NCBI RefSeq assembly: GCF_019424165.1
Contig: NZ_JAHZAA010000009.1
Coordinates: forward strand, 4,848-15,375
DNA from: Desulfovibrio sp.
GTDB lineage: Bacteria; Desulfobacterota; Desulfovibrionia; Desulfovibrionales; Desulfovibrionaceae
Length of the DNA: 10,528 nt
Direction of reading: 5' to 3'
The position numbers were made by a program, and so were the translations under genes. Of the stretch, positions 6,925-10,528 are shown one piece after another. The notes below the pieces were generated by a model. The model was not told the DNA's origin, made no database searches, and saw nothing but the letters and a program-made list of their open reading frames with translations. Within the stretch, counting starts at the first letter, position 1. Each line of letters starts with the position of its first letter.

Positions 6925-6976
6925 TTTGTCCTCCATCTTTGGCCGCCATATTTGACCTCCATCTTTGGCCGCCATC
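6925..6976. repeat. four tandem 13-bp repeats
   Basis: Four contiguous 13-mers fit TTTGNCCKCCATM (6925-6937, 6938-6950, 6951-6963, 6964-6976). They alternate between a CCTCCAT and a GCCGCCAT form, so the array is also two nearly identical 26-bp units. Right after it comes a near-palindromic A/T run (6984-6999, CGAAAAA then TTTTTTCG). No gene overlaps the array in a credible frame. Repeat-number variation by slippage would be expected. Confidence 0.8.
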
Positions 6977-7064
6977 GGGCTTACGAAAAAGTTTTTTCGC
7001 AATAATTACAGCCATGTACAACCCTGATGAAAAACGCTCTCTTCAGAGGCAATCCTGAGCTGTC

Positions 7065-7087
7065 AAGGCCGTTCCTTCACCGGCCTT
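7065..7087. terminator. possible hairpin terminator between uvrC and cbpA (weak)
   Basis: AAGGCCG (7065-7071) and CGGCCTT (7081-7087) form a perfect 7-bp stem with a 9-nt loop, but only a pyrimidine-rich stretch with no T-run follows. It may end transcription from uvrC or be unrelated. The rest of 6683-7270 holds the two repeat arrays, a 10-bp palindrome GCAGATCTGC (6751-6760) and no supportable gene. Confidence 0.25.
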
Positions 7088-7145
7088 CTGCCCTGCCCTT
7101 TGGCTTTTTGCCCAAAAATGTGTACTGTTTTTCCAATGTCAGGCA

Positions 7146-7173
7146 TTGACCTTACACAAAACGGCCTTATTCT
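7146..7173 (+). promoter_or_regulatory. candidate promoter of the cbpA-cbpM cluster
   Basis: TTGACC (7146-7151) lies 16 nt before TATTCT (7168-7173), five and four matches to the sigma-70 hexamers. The leader would be about 90 nt. I saw neither a CIRCE element nor a convincing sigma-32 promoter here, so heat-shock control cannot be read from the sequence. Confidence 0.3.
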
Positions 7174-7270
7174 TGCATATTGAGCCACAGCCACAAAAAG
7201 GCCCGTGGTTCCGAAGCGCACCCGCACACGGGCTGCGCTCGACAGTACGATTCGCACGGGGGAGCACAGA

Positions 7271-8245
7271 ATGTCAGTATCTTACAAAGACTATTACAAA
7301 CTTCTGGGAGTGGAGCGCACGGCCAAGACCGAGGATATTTCCAAGGCCTATAAAAAGCTGGCGCGCAAGTACCACCCCGACCTGAATCCCGGCGACAAAC
7401 AGGCAGAAGACAAATTTAAAGAAATCAACGAGGCCCACGAGGTTCTCAAAGATGCTGAAAAGCGCAGGCTTTACGACCAGCTTGGCCCCAACTGGCAGCA
7501 CGGCCAGCAGTTTCAGGGCGAACCCGGCTTTGAAAACGTACATTTTACCTTCAATGGTAAAAACTTTGACGGCTCGGGTTTTTCAGACTTTTTTGATACC
7601 CTGTTCGGTGGCGCGCGCGGTGCGCAATTCGGCGGACAGGCCGGATCTTTTGGCGGACAGGGCGGAGGCCGCACGCAGTTTGGCCCCGACCCTTTCGGCG
7701 GCTTTTCTTCCCGCCCGCGCCGGGGGCGCGACGTTGAAGCCGAACTGCCCCTGACACTTGAAGAAGTGCAGAAAGGCGGCAGCCGTACTGTTTCCCTTCA
7801 GGGGCCACAGGGGCCGAAAACGCTGGAAGTCAACGTACCCGCCGGTATTCGCGAAGGCGCAAAACTGCGCCTGGCAGGCCAGGGCGATCCCGCCCCAGGC
7901 GGCACACCCGGCGACCTCTTTTTGCGGGTGCGCTATCTGCCGCACGCCACCTTCAGGGTGGACGGCGAAAACCTGCAATGCGACGTAGCACTGGCCCCCT
8001 GGGAGGCAGTGCTCGGCGGCAAGGTGGAAGTACCCACCCTTGAAGGCCACGTTGAAATGCAGATTCCCGCCGGGTCCAGTTCGGGACGCAAATTCCGCCT
8101 GCGCGGTAAAGGCCTGGGCGCATCCGGAAAACGCGGCGACCTGCTCGCCAGGGTCATGATCAGCACCCCGGCGCAACTGTCCGACGATGAGCGCGAACTC
8201 TGGCAAAAACTGGCCGAAACATCGGCATTCAAGGCCCGCGCATAG
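7271..8245 (+). CDS. cbpA: CbpA-like J-domain co-chaperone (DnaJ family without zinc finger)
   Basis: A protein of 324 residues. An N-terminal J domain (about 5-70) has the DnaK-activating HPD at 35-37 (KYHPDLNP) and the helix ending RRLYDQLG. A Gly/Phe-rich linker with GGQ-type runs follows (about 76-150). Two C-terminal client-binding beta domains (about 152-310) include VNVPAGIREGAKLRLAGQG and MQIPAGSSSGRKFRLRGKG. The four CxxCxGxG repeats of true DnaJ are absent, which points to CbpA or another class II/III J-protein that stimulates DnaK ATPase. The start at 7271 follows GGGGGAG (7258-7264) by 6 nt; an in-frame ATG at 7205 would add 22 residues unlike any J domain. The next gene, 20 bp downstream, encodes a CbpM-like partner, which strengthens the CbpA call. 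Generic dnaJ naming is also possible. Confidence 0.92.
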   Translation: MSVSYKDYYKLLGVERTAKTEDISKAYKKLARKYHPDLNPGDKQAEDKFKEINEAHEVLKDAEKRRLYDQLGPNWQHGQQFQGEPGFENVHFTFNGKNFDGSGFSDFFDTLFGGARGAQFGGQAGSFGGQGGGRTQFGPDPFGGFSSRPRRGRDVEAELPLTLEEVQKGGSRTVSLQGPQGPKTLEVNVPAGIREGAKLRLAGQGDPAPGGTPGDLFLRVRYLPHATFRVDGENLQCDVALAPWEAVLGGKVEVPTLEGHVEMQIPAGSSSGRKFRLRGKGLGASGKRGDLLARVMISTPAQLSDDERELWQKLAETSAFKARA

Positions 8246-8265
8246 CAACTGGTGGAGGTTTTAGC

Positions 8266-8580
8266 ATGAGCATGACACCCAAGCATCCCACCCTGCCCGC
8301 GCCTTCCACGGTTATGGTCTGGGAAGAATTTGTTCAGGTGACGGGCGTAGACCCCGAACGGTTGCAGGAACTGCTGGCCCTTGGCTGGATTGAGGCCCGG
8401 AGCAACGCTGCCCGGCGGCATCTTTTCCGCGATGCGGATATTTACCGCGTGCGCAAGCTTGAACGTATCTGCTGCGATTTTGAACTGCCCGTCCTCGGCG
8501 GAACCATCATAGTGGACCTGCTGGAACGCATCGACGCGCTGGAACAGGCCGTACGCAGCATGAAACACTTTGAGGATTAA
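8266..8580 (+). CDS. cbpM: CbpM-like chaperone modulator (MerR-type helix-turn-helix)
   Basis: A small protein of 104 residues. The region from about 17 to 60 resembles the MerR_2/CbpM fold: WEEFVQVTGVDPERLQELL, then LGWIEARSN and a HLFRDADIYRVRKLERIC helix. After FELPVLGG comes a C-terminal helix (DLLERIDALEQAVRSM) that could form a coiled coil. In E. coli, CbpM binds the J domain of CbpA and inhibits it. The position directly after a CbpA-like gene (20-bp gap, probably one transcript) supports the same role here. The Shine-Dalgarno sequence GGTGGAGG (8251-8258) lies 7 nt before the ATG; a second in-frame ATG at 8272 is less well placed. It could still act as a DNA-binding regulator, since the MerR-like part is intact. 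Confidence 0.82.
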   Translation: MSMTPKHPTLPAPSTVMVWEEFVQVTGVDPERLQELLALGWIEARSNAARRHLFRDADIYRVRKLERICCDFELPVLGGTIIVDLLERIDALEQAVRSMKHFED

Positions 8581-8700
8581 CGGCCCGCGCCCAACGGTTT
8601 TTCCCCTGGTCACAGGCAGGAAAGACATCCCGAGCGAAACGCGGCAAAAAGCGTTTTGCATGCCAGGCAAGCGCTCTGCACGAGGCTTTTGATCATTTTC

Positions 8701-8728
8701 GTATTGAGAGCACAGCCCTTCTCAATAC
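8701..8728. promoter_or_regulatory. perfect 9-bp inverted repeat, operator-like, upstream of clpB
   Basis: GTATTGAGA (8701-8709) and TCTCAATAC (8720-8728) are exact reverse complements separated by 10 bp. The geometry suits a dimeric repressor and resembles the 9-N9-9 plan of CIRCE, but the sequence is different. It lies in the non-coding gap between cbpM and clpB. TTGAGA (8704-8709) inside the left arm could serve as a -35, with TACCGT (8726-8731) as a poor -10. With no T-run after it, it is not a standard terminator. Confidence 0.5.
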
Positions 8729-8976
8729 CGTAAAAGCGCCCGCCTCAGCGGTGTGCAAAAACCTGCCGCGCAAACACGTCCGGCTGGTGGAAAACTCCGC
8801 AGGCACGGTGGGCCGGAAAGGCAGCCGCGTTGCAGGCCAGAAGGGTCACAGCGCGAACAGGCCGCCCGGCAGCGCCTGAATCGGGAAAAACCCGGGGCCG
8901 TTATAGATTTTACAATAATAACGCCTTACAAATATTTTGCCGCCCACACGGGCCGGCACTGTCTGGAGGAACCTTT
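8729..8976. other. gene-free leader region of clpB with an AT-rich patch
   Basis: No supportable gene lies here. An AT-rich island at about 8899-8938 includes a 6-bp inverted repeat, CGTTAT (8899-8904) and ATAACG (8918-8923). It also has -10-like hexamers, TATAGA (8902-8907) and TACAAT (8911-8916), without a matching -35. A short GC-rich hairpin (around 8940-8956, GCCC/GGGC core) sits just before the clpB ribosome-binding site. One of the -10 candidates could start a clpB-specific transcript, but this is weak. Confidence 0.3.
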
Positions 8977-10528
8977 ATGGATATCAACAAATTTACGGAA
9001 AAAGCACGCGAGGCCGTCAGCGAAGCCCAAAGCCTCGCTGCGGGCATGGGTCATCAAGAAACAGACGTCGAGCATCTGGCCCTGGCCCTGGTACAGCAGG
9101 AAAACGGCATCGTCCCGCGTATTCTTGAACAGATGGGCATACAGCCCCGCGCACTTTCGGTGGCTCTTGAAGGCGCCGTGCGCAAACGGCCTTCCGTGTC
9201 GGGCGGCGGTATTGATCCCACCAAGATCATGATTACCCAGCGCCTGGCCACGGTGCTGAACGACGCCCAGAATGAAGCCAAGCGCATGAAGGACGAATAC
9301 GTCAGCGTTGACCACCTGTTTGCCGCGCTGGCCGAGGTGCCGTCTTCCACGCCCCTTGGCGAAGTGTTCAAAGAGTACAAGATTACCCGCGCGTCCTTTG
9401 TGGCCGCTATGGAAGACATGCGCGGCGGCGCCCGCGTGACCAGCGCCAACCCCGAAGACACCTTCGAAGCCCTGACCAAGTACGCGCGCGACCTTGTGGA
9501 GGCGGCGCGCCAGGGCAAGATGGATCCGGTCATTGGCCGTGATGCGGAAATACGCCGCGTCATCCGCATTCTTTCGCGGCGCACCAAGAATAACCCCGTG
9601 CTCATCGGCGAGGCGGGCGTGGGCAAAACAGCCATCGTTGAGGGGCTTGCTTTCCGCATCGTCAAGGGCGACGTGCCCGAAGGCCTGAAGGGCCGCAAGC
9701 TCTTTGCCCTGGACATGGGTGCGCTTATTGCCGGGGCCAAATACCGCGGTGAATTTGAAGAACGCCTCAAGGCCGTGCTCAATGAAGTGGAAAAGAGCGA
9801 AGGCCAGACGATTCTTTTTATTGACGAACTGCATACCATTGTGGGCGCGGGCAAAACCGAAGGCGCAATGGACGCGGGCAACCTGCTCAAACCCATGCTG
9901 GCGCGCGGCGAACTGCACTGCATCGGCGCGACCACTGTGGACGAGTACCGCAAGTATATTGAAAAAGACCCTGCGCTTGAGCGCCGCTTTCAGCCCGTCA
10001 TGGTGGAAGAACCCACGGTGGAAGACACCATTTCCATCCTGCGCGGCCTGAAAGAACGCTTTGAGGTGCATCATGGCGTGCGTATCAGCGACTCGGCCAT
10101 TGTAGAGGCCGTGGTGCTCTCGCACCGCTATATTACTGACCGCCAGTTGCCCGACAAGGCCATTGACCTTATAGACGAAGCCGCCGCCCTTATCCGTACC
10201 GAGATTGACTCTCTGCCCGCGGATCTGGACGAAGCGAACCGCAAGGTCATGCAGCTTGAAATCGAGCGTGAGGCCCTGCGGCGCGAAACCGATGCGGCTT
10301 CGCGTGAGCGGCTGGAAAAGCTTGAAAACGAACTGGCCGACCTGCGCATCGAGCAGGCCGACCTGCGCAAGCAGTGGGAAAGTGAAAAAGGCTCCATCAA
10401 CCAGGTACGCGAAATCAAGGAGCAGATCGAGCAGACCAAGCTGGCCATCGAGCAGGCCGAACGCGCATACGACCTGAACAAGGCCGCCGAGCTGAAATAC
10501 TCCAAGCTGCTCGAACTTGAAAAGAAAC
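8977..10528 (+). CDS. clpB: ClpB protein disaggregase, N-terminal 517 residues (cut by window edge)
   Basis: The visible part covers the N-domain (about 1-145), the first AAA+ module (about 160-400) and most of the coiled-coil middle domain (from about 405). NBD1 shows Walker A GEAGVGKT (211-218), the pore-loop Tyr256 in GAKYRGEFEERL, Walker B ILFIDELHT (279-287, Glu284) and Arg fingers in ALERRFQP (336-337). The charged heptad-like middle domain (for example QLEIEREALRRETDA and RLEKLENELADLR) separates ClpB from ClpA/ClpC and is where DnaK contacts ClpB. The second AAA+ module lies beyond the right edge; ClpB is usually about 860 residues. The start at 8977 follows GGAGGA (8965-8970) by 6 nt. 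ClpB extracts polypeptides from aggregates together with DnaK and a J-protein, which fits the cbpA-cbpM pair upstream. The 396-bp gap suggests its own promoter or an extra regulatory leader. Confidence 0.96.
   Translation, partial: MDINKFTEKAREAVSEAQSLAAGMGHQETDVEHLALALVQQENGIVPRILEQMGIQPRALSVALEGAVRKRPSVSGGGIDPTKIMITQRLATVLNDAQNEAKRMKDEYVSVDHLFAALAEVPSSTPLGEVFKEYKITRASFVAAMEDMRGGARVTSANPEDTFEALTKYARDLVEAARQGKMDPVIGRDAEIRRVIRILSRRTKNNPVLIGEAGVGKTAIVEGLAFRIVKGDVPEGLKGRKLFALDMGALIAGAKYRGEFEERLKAVLNEVEKSEGQTILFIDELHTIVGAGKTEGAMDAGNLLKPMLARGELHCIGATTVDEYRKYIEKDPALERRFQPVMVEEPTVEDTISILRGLKERFEVHHGVRISDSAIVEAVVLSHRYITDRQLPDKAIDLIDEAAALIRTEIDSLPADLDEANRKVMQLEIEREALRRETDAASRERLEKLENELADLRIEQADLRKQWESEKGSINQVREIKEQIEQTKLAIEQAERAYDLNKAAELKYSKLLELEKK

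Noticed and set aside
6069..7058. rightward 329-residue frame through the end of uvrC and the repeats
   Set aside because: Out-of-frame shadow of uvrC continuing by chance into non-coding DNA; no family features.
7014..7058. 14-codon open frame starting MYNPDEKRS
   Set aside because: No Shine-Dalgarno sequence, very short and beside repeats; nothing supports translation.
8701..8728. CIRCE element (HrcA operator)
   Set aside because: The arm length is similar, but the sequence is not TTAGCACTC-N9-GAGTGCTAA and the spacing is 10.
8753..9232. rightward 159-residue frame before and into clpB
   Set aside because: Its second half is a shifted shadow of clpB and its first half shows no recognisable protein or ribosome-binding site.
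8926..10125. 399-residue open frame antisense to clpB
   Set aside because: Shadow of the strongly biased clpB codons; the clpB frame holds Walker A/B motifs and a good start.

Overview
The window looks like chromosomal DNA from a GC-rich, Gram-negative member of the Desulfovibrionaceae (Desulfovibrio-like). This is an inference from three things: a porin of the type abundant in Desulfovibrio outer membranes, the chaperone order cbpA-cbpM-clpB, and the G+C-rich coding bias interrupted by AT-rich promoter patches. No rRNA, tRNA, insertion sequence, phage gene or CRISPR array was seen.

Layout, left to right. (1) A leftward ThyX-family thymidylate synthase gene (1-783) runs off the left edge and is transcribed divergently from the next gene. 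(2) A stand-alone tryptophan synthase beta gene, trpB (1089-2300), has a leader hairpin and ends at a strong terminator at 2458-2485. No trpA or other trp gene is visible. (3) An AT-rich control region (about 2490-2811) carries interleaved inverted repeats and a near-consensus sigma-70 promoter. It drives a major outer-membrane porin (2812-4371), which is closed by a perfect 12-bp terminator hairpin. (4) uvrC (4529-6682) encodes a complete excision-repair nuclease with an unusual insert of about 105 residues rich in Pro, Ser and Ala. (5) A gene-free stretch of about 590 bp (6683-7270) holds two different tandem repeats, a 48-bp period and a 13-bp period. (6) A protein-quality-control cluster follows: cbpA (class II/III J-protein, 7271-8245), cbpM (MerR-like modulator, 8266-8580), a 396-bp gap with a perfect 9-bp inverted repeat, and clpB (from 8977), cut by the right edge.

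The genes are mostly independent housekeeping units: nucleotide and amino-acid synthesis, envelope, DNA repair and proteostasis. Only cbpA and cbpM (20-bp gap) look co-transcribed, with clpB possibly joined or separately promoted. CbpA presumably delivers clients to DnaK, CbpM modulates CbpA, and ClpB works with DnaK to disaggregate proteins.

I did not find a clearly new multi-gene system. The items most worth following up are the ThyX-family protein with a substituted RHR motif and other changed flavin-site positions, the uvrC insert, the two intergenic tandem repeats, and the operator-like repeats upstream of the porin and clpB.
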